The notes beneath the pieces are model-generated. The model saw only the letters and a list, made by a program, of their open reading frames with translations. It had not been told where the DNA came from and made no database searches. From assembly GCA_021850375.1 (NCBI GenBank), contig JAJZLZ010000032.1, forward strand, positions 1 through 8,773: a DNA stretch of 8,773 bases, in the 5' to 3' direction. A program made the translations under genes and the position numbers. Source of the DNA: Microcaldota archaeon. Lineage in GTDB: Archaea; Micrarchaeota; Micrarchaeia; Micrarchaeales; Micrarchaeaceae. Below are positions 1 through 5,320 of the stretch, one piece after another (within the stretch, counting starts at the first letter, position 1; the number at the start of each line of letters is the position of its first letter).

Positions 1-122
1 AAGATTATCTATTTTTGGGTATTCGACGCTACGGAGCAAGATATTCAACTACCACCAAAGATTCCAATATCACCATAAAGTATTTATATTCATTAGTACA
101 AATATATTACATCGGTTTTTAA
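1..122 (+). other. Window-edge stretch, possibly the 3' end of an upstream gene
   Basis: All three plus-strand frames are open from the first base. Frame 1 stops at 76-78 and ends with residues FDATEQDIQLPPKIPISP. Frame 2 stops at 134-136. Frame 3 stops at 120-122 and ends YLYSLVQIYYIGF. A plus-strand gene could therefore end here, but nothing in the sequence picks one frame and none gives a recognisable family. The base composition turns AT-rich after about position 78, which mildly favours frame 1 as the true tail. The remainder would then be intergenic. Confidence 0.25.
97..110 (+). promoter_or_regulatory. TATA-like box for the 133-208 RNA candidate
   Basis: The stretch AAATATATTA at 100-109 is a plausible archaeal TATA box. 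Archaeal transcription normally begins about 25-27 bases downstream of the box centre, which gives a start near 130. That is just before the first base of the perfect hairpin at 133. This alignment suggests the structured element is transcribed on the plus strand, but the call rests on position and composition alone. Confidence 0.3.
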
Positions 123-130
123 CCCAAACC

Positions 131-216
131 CAATAGTGAGACTATATCTCACTATCCACCAACCAACCACCCAGATGCATGGTGCAAACCATGCTTCTAT
201 TTTGGTGGTCTAATCC
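131..216 (+). ncRNA. Candidate structured RNA with three stems
   Basis: Three perfect pairings can be read directly. Stem A is 133-141 with 147-155 (ATAGTGAGA/TCTCACTAT, 9 bp, five-base loop). Stem B is 156-162 with 202-208 (CCACCAA/TTGGTGG, 7 bp) and begins at the very next base, so A and B could stack. Stem C lies inside B: 177-183 with 188-194 (GCATGGT/ACCATGC, 7 bp) closing a GCAA loop at 184-187. GCAA is a GNRA tetraloop only when read on the plus strand, which favours plus-strand transcription. An alternative to stem B pairs 166-171 with 204-209 (ACCACC/GGTGGT). I do not recognise the family: there are no box C/D motifs, no RNase P or SRP signature, and no ACA at H/ACA distance. It could also be a long leader of the following small gene or a protein-binding DNA element. 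Confidence 0.4.
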
Positions 217-231
217 TTTCAAATTTCACAC

Positions 232-249
232 TCTACACTATCTACACTA
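232..249. repeat. Tandem duplication of a 9-base unit
   Basis: The unit TCTACACTA occurs twice head to tail (232-240 and 241-249). It lies between the structured element and the TATA-like box at about 269-278. It may be simple slippage or a pair of binding sites. No function can be read from the sequence. Confidence 0.5.
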
Positions 250-265
250 TTTTGTCAATCTTCTA

Positions 266-350
266 TCATATATAAAAGAGAGTTTTTTTGAATATTACTA
301 TTGGGATAATTATTCAATTTGTGCTAGACATTGTAGGAAATATTTATATA
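266..350 (+). promoter_or_regulatory. Two TATA-like boxes upstream of the small basic gene
   Basis: TATATAAAAG at about 269-278 would place transcription near 300 and give a leader of some 58 bases to the ATG at 358. TATTTATATA at 341-350 would place transcription near 371, downstream of that ATG, and would make the in-frame ATG at 385 the start. Between them lies a run of seven T at 283-289. Both boxes are predictions from sequence and spacing only. Confidence 0.4.
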
Positions 351-357
351 GGAGAAC

Positions 358-567
358 ATGCAGATTATTAATCGGGTTGGTAGTATGGCAAATCAGGGTT
401 ATGTTAGACAAAAAAGAAGGTATGGCAGGGAAATATATCTTCGAATTGAGCCGGTCAAAGGCAAAGAGCTTATTAAAAGCAAAGACGATGCGCCCCCTAT
501 AAACGGCGAGCAGATCTCACGCTATATAACGAAAATTAGAAGAGAGAAGCTTTTGGCAAGCAGTTAA
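358..567 (+). CDS. Small basic protein of unknown function
   Basis: The frame encodes 69 residues from the ATG at 358, or 60 from the ATG at 385 (beginning MANQGYVRQKRRYGREIYL). It closes with two consecutive TAA codons (565-570). A GGAG lies three bases before the first ATG, whereas the TATA box at 341-350 better suits the second, so the start is unresolved. The product is rich in Lys and Arg, especially in the RQKRRYGRE segment and near the C-terminus (KIRREKL). It has no cysteine and no membrane segment, and could bind nucleic acid. I do not recognise a family. It converges on rps10 across a 116-base gap, so it is transcribed alone. The tandem stop, promoter-like sequence and non-random charge pattern favour a real gene. 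The overlapping 107-codon frame at 179-502 is a shadow. Confidence 0.55.
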   Translation: MQIINRVGSMANQGYVRQKRRYGREIYLRIEPVKGKELIKSKDDAPPINGEQISRYITKIRREKLLASS

Positions 568-658
568 TAAATGCAATTACCCTGCGGCAGGGAGCAAGCA
601 TGCGCGTATTATGCTAAATGGCATGGCTAATCTTAAAATAAAATAGGTATAATAAGAG

Positions 659-677
659 CTGAAAATAAAAAGAAGAT
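659..677 (-). terminator. Oligo-T termination signal downstream of rps10
   Basis: Read on the minus strand, the first 25 bases after the rps10 stop contain CTTCTTTTTATTTTC. Archaeal RNA polymerase terminates at such U-rich tracts without needing a hairpin. It would close the tuf-rps10 transcript before the convergent gene at 358-567. On the other side, the stem CCCTG/CAGGG (580-584/588-592, loop CGG) follows the plus-strand gene but has no T tract. Confidence 0.4.
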
Positions 678-683
678 ACAGAT

Positions 684-986
684 TTAATTTACAAGGCTTA
701 TCTTTATCTGTATCATGTCAGGAACGCGTATGCGCATTATCTGCTTTAAGTCGTCTCCGTCTACTATAATCAGGCGCTTGTGCACTCTTAGCTCCCAGCG
801 CTCAAAGGTATGAGACCCGTCGCTGCATGGTGTTTTTCTGGTTGTCTGCGACATCTTTCTGGTCGGCAGAGGTATGGGCCCAATGCACCTCGTATTTAGC
901 GATAGCGCGATGGACTTTATCTGTGCCGCCACAGAATCTACGTCATTTGCTGTTGTTCCTACAAGTTTTATTATTGCATTAGTCAG
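684..986 (-). CDS. rps10: Ribosomal protein uS10 (30S subunit), apparent CUG start
   Basis: uS10 is a small-subunit head protein. The 100 predicted residues carry the family signatures GPIPLPT (36-42), FERWELRVHKRLI (61-73) and MRIRVP (84-89). The closest usual start in frame is GTG at 932, which would yield only 82 residues and delete the first beta strand. Homology plainly continues upstream: AIIKL (4-8) matches the ARIKL that begins archaeal uS10. Between the in-frame stop at 1002-1004 and that strand there is no ATG, GTG or TTG. CTG at 986-984 is preceded by GGTG (995-992) at a five-base spacing and gives the normal family length of about 100 residues, so I chose it. It follows tuf by 21 bases, the common archaeal order, and is surely co-transcribed with it. 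The identity is certain; the CUG start is inferred. Confidence 0.95.
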   Translation of the reverse strand: MTNAIIKLVGTTANDVDSVAAQIKSIALSLNTRCIGPIPLPTRKMSQTTRKTPCSDGSHTFERWELRVHKRLIIVDGDDLKQIMRIRVPDMIQIKISLVN

Positions 987-995
987 TAAAACACC
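984..995 (-). promoter_or_regulatory. Ribosome binding site that decides the rps10 start (GGTG-5-CTG)
   Basis: On the minus strand GGTG (995-992) is followed by TTTTA and then CTG (986-984). The same GGTG core with a spacing of 5-7 bases precedes tuf, the acidic gene, cdc48, eS6 and aIF2 gamma in this window. That shared pattern is the main support for initiation at this CUG. Confidence 0.55.
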
Positions 996-1007
996 ATTGC
1001 TCTAAGA

Positions 1008-2270
1008 TCACTTCTTTGCGACAACGTCTATTATGACGCCCGCTCCGACGGTCTCTCCCATGTCTCTGACTGCAAACCTTCCAAGCTGTGGGAATTCGCT
1101 GAACTTTTCGACAACTATTGGCTTTGTTGGCTTTATCTTGACTATCGCGACATCTCCTGTCTTTAATGTCTCAGGGTTCTTTTCGCTTGTGCCTCCTGAT
1201 TTCTTTTCCAATATATCTACTATTGTGCATGCGACCTGCGATGTGTGGATGTGGAATACCGGGGTGTAGCCTCTTGCTATCACGTTTTGGTGGTGCAAGA
1301 CGATAAGGTTTGCGGTGAATTCTGCCGCAACTGTCGGTGGCGATGCCGCCGGGCCTATGACATCTCCGCGCTTAATGTCCTTTTTATCTATGCTGCCCTT
1401 CATGCTTATTCCTACGTTGTCCCCAGGCTCTGCCTGCTGCAGCTGCTGGTGGTGCATCTCTATGCTCTTAACCTCTGTTTTAGCACCGCTTGGCATCACG
1501 ATTATCGCATCTCCTATCTTCATTATGCCTGTCTCAACTCTGCCTACTGGTATTGCGCCGTGACCTGGCACGTTTGCAACGTCCTGTACTGGCATTCTAA
1601 GAGGCTTGTTTACTGGCTTCTCAGGTACAACTAGCTGGTCTAGAGCTTCTAGCAGTGTCGGGCCATTATACCATGACATCTCTGGTGGCTTTGTCTTAAC
1701 GTTTCCACCCATCTGTGCCGAATAAGGTATGAATGGTATTTTATCCACCTTAAAGCCGAGCGACTTTAATAGTGTCGTAACCTCTGCTTTCAATGCATCG
1801 TATTTTGCCTGGCCGTACTTTGAGACGTCCATCTTGTTTATTCCGACTATTACCTGCGGCACGCCGAATACGTTTATAAGTATAGCATGCTCTCTTGTCT
1901 GAGGCTTTATTCCCTCCTCAGAGCTTACAACTAATACAGCTGCGTCAGCTTGGCTTGTGCCTGTTATCATGTTCTTTACGAAATCGCGGTGACCTGGAGC
2001 ATCTATTATTGTGAAGTAGTACTTTGCTGTTTGGAACTCCTTGTGCGCAATGTCTATTGTTATTCCTCTCTCTCGCTCCTCCTTTAGGCTGTCCATAACG
2101 AAAGCGAACTCGAATGTAGGCCTGTTGAACTGTTGTGTCAGCTCCTTAAACCTCTGTATGTCCCTGTCGGTTATAGCTCCTGACTCAAAGAGCAACCTGC
2201 CAACTGTCGTTGACTTTCCGTGGTCAACGTGTCCTATGAAAATCAAATTCATGTGTGGTTTATCTGCCAT
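1008..2270 (-). CDS. tuf: Translation elongation factor 1 alpha (aEF1A)
   Basis: This GTPase delivers aminoacyl-tRNA to the ribosomal A site. The 420 residues are full length for an archaeal EF-1A. The G domain has G1 GHVDHGKST (13-21), the switch I segment RERGITIDIAH (67-77), G3 DAPGH (90-94), G4 NKMD (145-148) and G5 SA (174-175). The two beta-barrel domains follow from about 220, including GHGAIPVGRVETG and the C-terminal GETVGAGVI. The ATG at 2270 has GGTG (2281-2278) at seven bases and the start agrees with the family N-terminus. rps10 follows 21 bases downstream, as in many archaeal str-type operons. No unusual residue was noticed in the nucleotide-binding motifs. Confidence 0.98.
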   Translation of the reverse strand: MADKPHMNLIFIGHVDHGKSTTVGRLLFESGAITDRDIQRFKELTQQFNRPTFEFAFVMDSLKEERERGITIDIAHKEFQTAKYYFTIIDAPGHRDFVKNMITGTSQADAAVLVVSSEEGIKPQTREHAILINVFGVPQVIVGINKMDVSKYGQAKYDALKAEVTTLLKSLGFKVDKIPFIPYSAQMGGNVKTKPPEMSWYNGPTLLEALDQLVVPEKPVNKPLRMPVQDVANVPGHGAIPVGRVETGIMKIGDAIIVMPSGAKTEVKSIEMHHQQLQQAEPGDNVGISMKGSIDKKDIKRGDVIGPAASPPTVAAEFTANLIVLHHQNVIARGYTPVFHIHTSQVACTIVDILEKKSGGTSEKNPETLKTGDVAIVKIKPTKPIVVEKFSEFPQLGRFAVRDMGETVGAGVIIDVVAKK

Positions 2271-2277
2271 TTAGATG

Positions 2278-2307
2278 CACCATATAGTGTTTAATATAAA
2301 TTTATGT
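2278..2307 (-). promoter_or_regulatory. tuf promoter (TATA) and ribosome binding site
   Basis: On the minus strand AAATTTATATTAA (2303-2291) is a TATA-like box about 27 bases before the tuf ATG. GGTG (2281-2278) lies seven bases before it. If the RNA starts 26 bases from the box centre, the leader would be almost absent and would exclude the GGTG, so either the start lies slightly upstream or a second promoter is used. An alternative TATA-like stretch lies at about 2383-2399 and would give a leader of some 95 bases. Confidence 0.45.
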
Positions 2308-2457
2308 TGCCTGCTAGCCAATAGATAAGAAGGATTAGACCTTAATTTACTCCTTAACTTACTATGACGTAGATAGATTACATTAAATAAATATAAAAGT
2401 CTTTCTGAATATACGCGGTGCTAATATGTGGATTTAATATATCAGTATTTGTGAGAA

Positions 2458-2481
2458 AACTTAAAAATTATTACAATAATT
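2458..2481 (-). terminator. AT-rich hairpin with T tract after the 319-aa orphan gene
   Basis: Read on the minus strand, AATTATT and AATAATT (2481-2475 and 2472-2466) form a 7-bp stem with a two-base loop. TTT, AAG and TTTTC follow. The stem is weak because it is all A-T, but the U-rich tail suits archaeal termination. It lies about 55 bases after the stop of the 319-aa gene and would insulate tuf. Confidence 0.35.
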
Positions 2482-2536
2482 GCGCCCATATATCTGGTAG
2501 ACTTGCGAATGTGCTAACGTAAGAAGCTCTGCCTTC

Positions 2537-3496
2537 TCATTTGCGATTGCGCAATAAGCTATATATTGCATCCTGCGTAAACGAGAAGCATGCGTTTGCC
2601 GCGCCGCTTATCCTTTCCATTAGTCCATGCTGCCTATTGTCGTCAATATTATGGCAGTTCCTTATAAGATTTAGCCTTATATGGTCTACGAGCCGTTTTT
2701 CCATAATATCTGGCTTATCTATTGTGCAATTCTCATTTTCTATAATAAAGCCAATTGCGTCATGTATTGTCCTAAACGTTCTCCAGTAGTTTCGCACCGT
2801 CGGGCGCGCAAATGGGTGGTAGAACTGTGCGCAGAGCGAGCGAGCATAATCAAAGGTATCGGGAAAGGCATTTGGAATTTTGGCATCAATGCTGCGGCTG
2901 ACATAGCTCCGATTTGCAATATGAACATAATAGTCGCAGAAATCCAATACATTGCGCCCTGTTATATCTTTAATTTCATTGGCAGAGAAATCAGCGATTA
3001 TTAGGTGCTTTAGCTTGTTGTGCTTTGCATATAGTCCTATGCGCTTCTCCACATCTGTTTTAAGGTCTGCCATCTTATCCGAATTGCTGCGCGTGCCTAA
3101 AATCTTGCGGTGGAATGAGTGTGGCTCTATTGTGAGAATGCATCCATCAATTTTAAGGCTTGTAAAAAAATCTGGGAACTTTCCCGCCCTGTTTAGTCCG
3201 GTCATCAATCTCGGCAGCACCCTAACTGACTCCCAGTAAAACGATGCGCCATAAGATATTAGTGATATCCCTGTGCTTATTTCTATTGTAGATTTCGGGC
3301 GCGGTTTTTTATTTTCAAATACTGATTTGAGCTGGTCTACGCTGCTTATTAATGGCGCGCCATTCTTGACGATCTCTATGAACTTTTTATCTCCTACGTC
3401 GTTGATCGCTCTTAGAAGGGTATTTATTGAGGCGTTTCTATATGCGCTGCTTGCATCTATCTTCCTTTGGTTATTTGAGTTGTACAATTCTATCAC
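2537..3496 (-). CDS. Uncharacterised protein of about 319 residues
   Basis: I do not recognise the family. The frame begins at a GTG (3496-3494), the only usual start before the in-frame stop at 3500-3502. It encodes 319 residues with no signal peptide and no convincing membrane helix, so it is probably cytosolic. Visible segments are a Lys/Asn-rich N-terminus and a hydrophobic strand ISLISYGASFYWES (78-91). A strand-like KHLIIADFSANEI follows near 163-175, then a His/Arg-containing region FYHPFARPTVRNYWRTFRTIHDAIGF. Alternating hydrophobic strands and amphipathic helices suggest an alpha/beta fold, but there is no Walker, glycine-rich nucleotide-binding, zinc-binding or nuclease motif I can name. 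A TATA-like stretch about 29 bases upstream suggests a leaderless single-gene transcript. The length and balanced composition make a real gene likely. Confidence 0.8.
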   Translation of the reverse strand: MIELYNSNNQRKIDASSAYRNASINTLLRAINDVGDKKFIEIVKNGAPLISSVDQLKSVFENKKPRPKSTIEISTGISLISYGASFYWESVRVLPRLMTGLNRAGKFPDFFTSLKIDGCILTIEPHSFHRKILGTRSNSDKMADLKTDVEKRIGLYAKHNKLKHLIIADFSANEIKDITGRNVLDFCDYYVHIANRSYVSRSIDAKIPNAFPDTFDYARSLCAQFYHPFARPTVRNYWRTFRTIHDAIGFIIENENCTIDKPDIMEKRLVDHIRLNLIRNCHNIDDNRQHGLMERISGAANACFSFTQDAIYSLLRNRK

Positions 3497-3507
3497 ATGC
3501 TACTTTT

Positions 3508-3538
3508 GCTTAAAATAGTTATTTTAAAATATTAAAAA
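3508..3538 (-). promoter_or_regulatory. TATA-like promoter of the 319-aa gene
   Basis: On the minus strand TTTTTAATATTTTAAAATAA lies about 20-45 bases before the GTG at 3496. No GGTG precedes that GTG. With transcription starting 25-27 bases from the box, the message would be nearly leaderless, a common archaeal mode. Confidence 0.35.
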
Positions 3539-3591
3539 TTAAGAACTAAATCTAAAACGTTTACCGCAATTTGCCATATTTAAATGCCTGT

Positions 3592-3831
3592 TCACTTTCT
3601 TAGCAGTTTAGAAACGCCAAAGGCGGATAATCCAAGTACTATGCCGGCTGCTGCTAACTTGTCTCCGGTAATAATATTCGCAATCGTAGTTCCGGGGACC
3701 ACTGCCATTATAAATCCAAGACCCGCTGCGCCAAATGCAACTCCTCCTAAAACCCCTGCAATGTCTGATGCGTCAACTCTATGCATTTGCCTAATTCTTT
3801 GATTTTCATAACCATTTTTTGTAAAAGCCAT
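3592..3831 (-). CDS. Small membrane protein with two predicted helices
   Basis: The 79-residue product begins MAFTKNGYENQRIRQMHRV, a polar basic N-terminal segment. Two glycine/alanine-rich hydrophobic stretches follow, at about 24-45 (IAGVLGGVAFGAAGLGFIMA) and 59-77 (LAAAGIVLGLSAFGVSKLL). They are joined by a short loop with TGDK, and the chain ends LLRK. This is a helical hairpin with both ends probably in the cytoplasm by the positive-inside rule. I know no named family for it. The ATG at 3831 has GTGAT four bases upstream, a partial anti-Shine-Dalgarno match. A GTG at 3840 in the same frame lies almost exactly where transcription should begin and would add three residues as a leaderless start. 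The opposite-strand frame here is a proline-rich shadow. Confidence 0.7.
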   Translation of the reverse strand: MAFTKNGYENQRIRQMHRVDASDIAGVLGGVAFGAAGLGFIMAVVPGTTIANIITGDKLAAAGIVLGLSAFGVSKLLRK

Positions 3832-3860
3832 TTTAATCACGCTATTAATGCGTCGTAGGA

Positions 3861-3871
3861 AGTATAAATAC
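3861..3871 (-). promoter_or_regulatory. TATA box of the small membrane-protein gene
   Basis: On the minus strand GTATTTATACT is a good TATA-like sequence. It is centred about 26 bases before position 3840 and 35 before the ATG at 3831. This predicts a leader of at most about ten bases. Confidence 0.45.
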
Positions 3872-3973
3872 TTTATGATTTGGCAATATAAATGACATGA
3901 ATTATATGTAGCGTCTACGAATTTTATGTGCTATTTGCAGCAAGAATGGTAAATTTTGATATGGCATTTTAAA

Positions 3974-4882
3974 TTATAAAACCCAAACGTCCTTTTTGAT
4001 GCGTTCTCTTGCGGCGCTGGCGACATGGAAGTTATTATCGTTTATATGCCTGATAACATCAGATGGGCGCGTTTTTGGGTTATTTATTGCGCATATCCTG
4101 ACATCGGGATGAGTATCATCACATAGTGAACTGAGCATACCCGGGCTTGCAAGAAGGCTCATCGCGATTGCGCAGCGGTCGTTTTGTTTTGAGCTATTTA
4201 GCATATCTAAAAGTATGTCTTTGTGTTTTGCGGAATTTACATTAAAAGGTATTAATTCGCGTATGTGGCGCATGTCTAAATTGAAGTTGCTGCGTATGTA
4301 TATGTTTTTTATGTCACTATATTTGAGCTTAGGATGCAGTATCAGGCGTTCTATGACATACGGAACATCCTGTGCTAAATTATGCAGGTTCTCCTCCTCC
4401 TGATGTGGATTTAGGGCTGATGCTGCCCTGACGGTTACATCTAAATGGTTCGAAGTATACTCTCTGATGCTCTTATCCGCAGTTAGGCTAAGAGCCATTG
4501 CGCATAGCACGTTTGCAGAAAGGTTATTGCTGTGTTTTAAGCCCATAAATGTGTGCAGCATAGAAGGATTGCCGTTGGGCTTCATGGCTATTGCTATCTG
4601 CACAAGCTCGTCTTTTTTCATGGAATTGTCGATTAGATACACGCTGTTTGCGCTGGTAAGCCTGTTCATTATGGTCCCAGCCACCTCCCTTGCGCTCTTG
4701 CTAGATAGCATTTCTCTTCTTTGGCTTTCATTCATGCTGCTGTCTGTTGCGAGCATTGTTGTAAGCTCAGGGTGATTGTCAGCAGATCTTAGTATGCGCT
4801 TCATCTCTTCTGTGCGCAGTATGGAGTATAACCCATTATTTAAGATTACTGCGGCTTCACGCCAGTTATATTGTGTATTCAT
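3974..4882 (-). CDS. Helical-repeat protein (LRV/HEAT-like solenoid)
   Basis: The 302 residues look like a right-handed alpha solenoid. The clearest repeat is near the C-terminus (about 255-295): DDTHPDVRICAINNPKTRP, then SDVIRHINDNNFHVASAARERI. This follows the leucine-rich-repeat-variant pattern of D-x2-P-x-VR-x-A-x2-NP-x-T-P-x2-L. A second recognisable unit, HLDVTVRAASALNP, lies at about 146-159, and degenerate units fill the rest. Such proteins usually act as binding scaffolds and no catalytic motif is visible. Some bacterial LRV proteins carry an N-terminal iron-sulfur cluster; no four-cysteine cluster is present here. An in-frame ATG at 4927 would add 15 residues (MQRLIARSHLHLVCF). I prefer 4882 because a TATA-like box at 4929-4940 overlaps the upstream start. 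The gene is divergent from the acidic gene. Confidence 0.75.
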   Translation of the reverse strand: MNTQYNWREAAVILNNGLYSILRTEEMKRILRSADNHPELTTMLATDSSMNESQRREMLSSKSAREVAGTIMNRLTSANSVYLIDNSMKKDELVQIAIAMKPNGNPSMLHTFMGLKHSNNLSANVLCAMALSLTADKSIREYTSNHLDVTVRAASALNPHQEEENLHNLAQDVPYVIERLILHPKLKYSDIKNIYIRSNFNLDMRHIRELIPFNVNSAKHKDILLDMLNSSKQNDRCAIAMSLLASPGMLSSLCDDTHPDVRICAINNPKTRPSDVIRHINDNNFHVASAARERIKKDVWVL

Positions 4883-4928
4883 AAAACAAACCAAATGTAA
4901 ATGTGATCGTGCAATTAGGCGTTGCATT

Positions 4929-4978
4929 AATATATTTATGCCTAAATCCTACATATATGCGCTTTCTTGTATATAAAC
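4929..4978 (-). promoter_or_regulatory. Two TATA-like boxes upstream of the repeat-protein gene
   Basis: ATAAATATAT (4938-4929, minus strand) predicts transcription near 4906 and a leader of about 24 bases before the ATG at 4882. TTTATATA (4977-4970) predicts transcription near 4946 and would allow the ATG at 4927 instead. The second box is close to palindromic and could also fire to the right. Confidence 0.35.
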
Positions 4979-5043
4979 GTTATTTTTACATACGTCAAAG
5001 ACCATGCGTGCCATGCCGGGTGCTATTGACGTTCCAACAGAAA

Positions 5044-5053
5044 GATATTTAAA
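5044..5053 (+). promoter_or_regulatory. TATA box of the acidic small-protein gene
   Basis: GATATTTAAA is centred 26 bases before about 5074. This gives an 18-base leader that contains GGTG at 5083-5086, five bases before the ATG at 5092. Confidence 0.45.
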
Positions 5054-5091
5054 CAGATTCGTATATAACACTCTTGAAATTAGGTGTGTCT

Positions 5092-5205
5092 ATGGACATG
5101 AAAACCATAAGCATGAATGCTAAGATGGACGATGACGAAGACGATGAAGACGACGAGGAGGATGAAGAAGGCGAAGACGACGATGACGACGAAGACTGGT
5201 CTTAA
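5092..5205 (+). CDS. Very acidic 37-residue protein
   Basis: The short frame reads MDMKTISMNAKM and then runs almost entirely in Asp and Glu to a final Asp-Trp-Ser. By my count it has 15 Asp, 8 Glu and only 2 Lys (net about -21), with one Gly breaking the acidic run. GGTG lies at 5083-5086, five bases before the ATG, and a TATA-like box is correctly placed upstream, so it has all the expression signals seen at the other genes here. The protein must be disordered. Function is unknown. Polyanionic tails can mimic nucleic acid, bind basic proteins such as histones or ribosomal proteins, or act as chaperone tails. It lies 134 bases before cdc48 in the same direction. A chance GAN repeat is the alternative, but Asp/Glu codons are mixed (GAC, GAT, GAA, GAG) rather than a pure triplet repeat. 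Confidence 0.6.
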   Translation: MDMKTISMNAKMDDDEDDEDDEEDEEGEDDDDDEDWS

Positions 5206-5214
5206 GCAGTTGTC

Positions 5215-5258
5215 TAGCTTTTTAGTATTCTATATTTTCATATAATTACCTATTTTTA
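5215..5258 (+). terminator. T-rich stretch after the acidic gene
   Basis: Two runs of five T (5219-5223 and 5253-5257) with further T-rich sequence between them follow the acidic gene by 14-50 bases. A cdc48 promoter then begins. This fits U-tract termination in archaea; no convincing hairpin accompanies it. Confidence 0.3.
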
Positions 5259-5261
5259 GGA

Positions 5262-5273
5262 AAAGATATAAAG
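5262..5273 (+). promoter_or_regulatory. TATA box of the cdc48 cluster
   Basis: AAAGATATAAAG is a TATA-like box centred near 5268. It predicts transcription at about 5294 and a leader of roughly 46 bases before the TTG at 5340. This start would sit at the foot of the leader hairpin at 5296-5320. It also rules out translation from the far-upstream in-frame TTG at 5277. Confidence 0.45.
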
Positions 5274-5295
5274 CAATTGTTGCAGTATATCTTAT

Positions 5296-5320
5296 CGCGC
5301 ACTCAACACAGCAGTGCGCG
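5296..5320 (+). promoter_or_regulatory. GC-rich hairpin in the cdc48 leader
   Basis: CGCGCACT (5296-5303) pairs perfectly with AGTGCGCG (5313-5320) around a nine-base loop, CAACACAGC. The predicted transcript begins within a few bases of the stem, and GGTG follows ten bases after it. It stands out in AT-rich surroundings. It may stabilise the 5' end or control initiation through a protein or temperature; the sequence does not say which. Confidence 0.5.

Noticed and set aside
131..216. tRNA, box C/D, H/ACA, RNase P or SRP RNA
   Set aside because: No T-loop or acceptor pairing, no C (RTGATGA) or D (CTGA) boxes, no ACA at the right distance from the outer stem, and none of the conserved RNase P or SRP core sequences.
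80..340. Replication origin
   Set aside because: The region is AT-rich with inverted repeats, but there are no repeated origin-recognition boxes and no orc1/cdc6 gene is visible in the window.
179..502. 107-codon plus frame across the structured element
   Set aside because: Its first codons lie inside the GCAA hairpin, the sequence is unlike a protein, and it overlaps the better-supported small basic gene in another frame.
580..592. Intrinsic terminator for the small basic gene
   Set aside because: The CCCTG/CAGGG stem has a three-base loop and no T tract on the plus strand, so termination there is not supported.
2537..3496. Inositol-phosphate-synthase-like fold for the 319-aa protein
   Set aside because: The segment KHLIIADFSANE loosely recalls a motif of that family, but the glycine-rich NAD-binding motif and the catalytic region are missing. 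The similarity is too weak to use.
5004..5123. 39-codon plus frame MRAMPGAID... ending with a Cys/His-rich segment
   Set aside because: It has no GGTG, overlaps the promoter and the start of the acidic gene in another frame, and the Cys/His spacing fits no zinc motif. A TATA box at 4970-4977 is suitably placed, so a leaderless product is not fully excluded.
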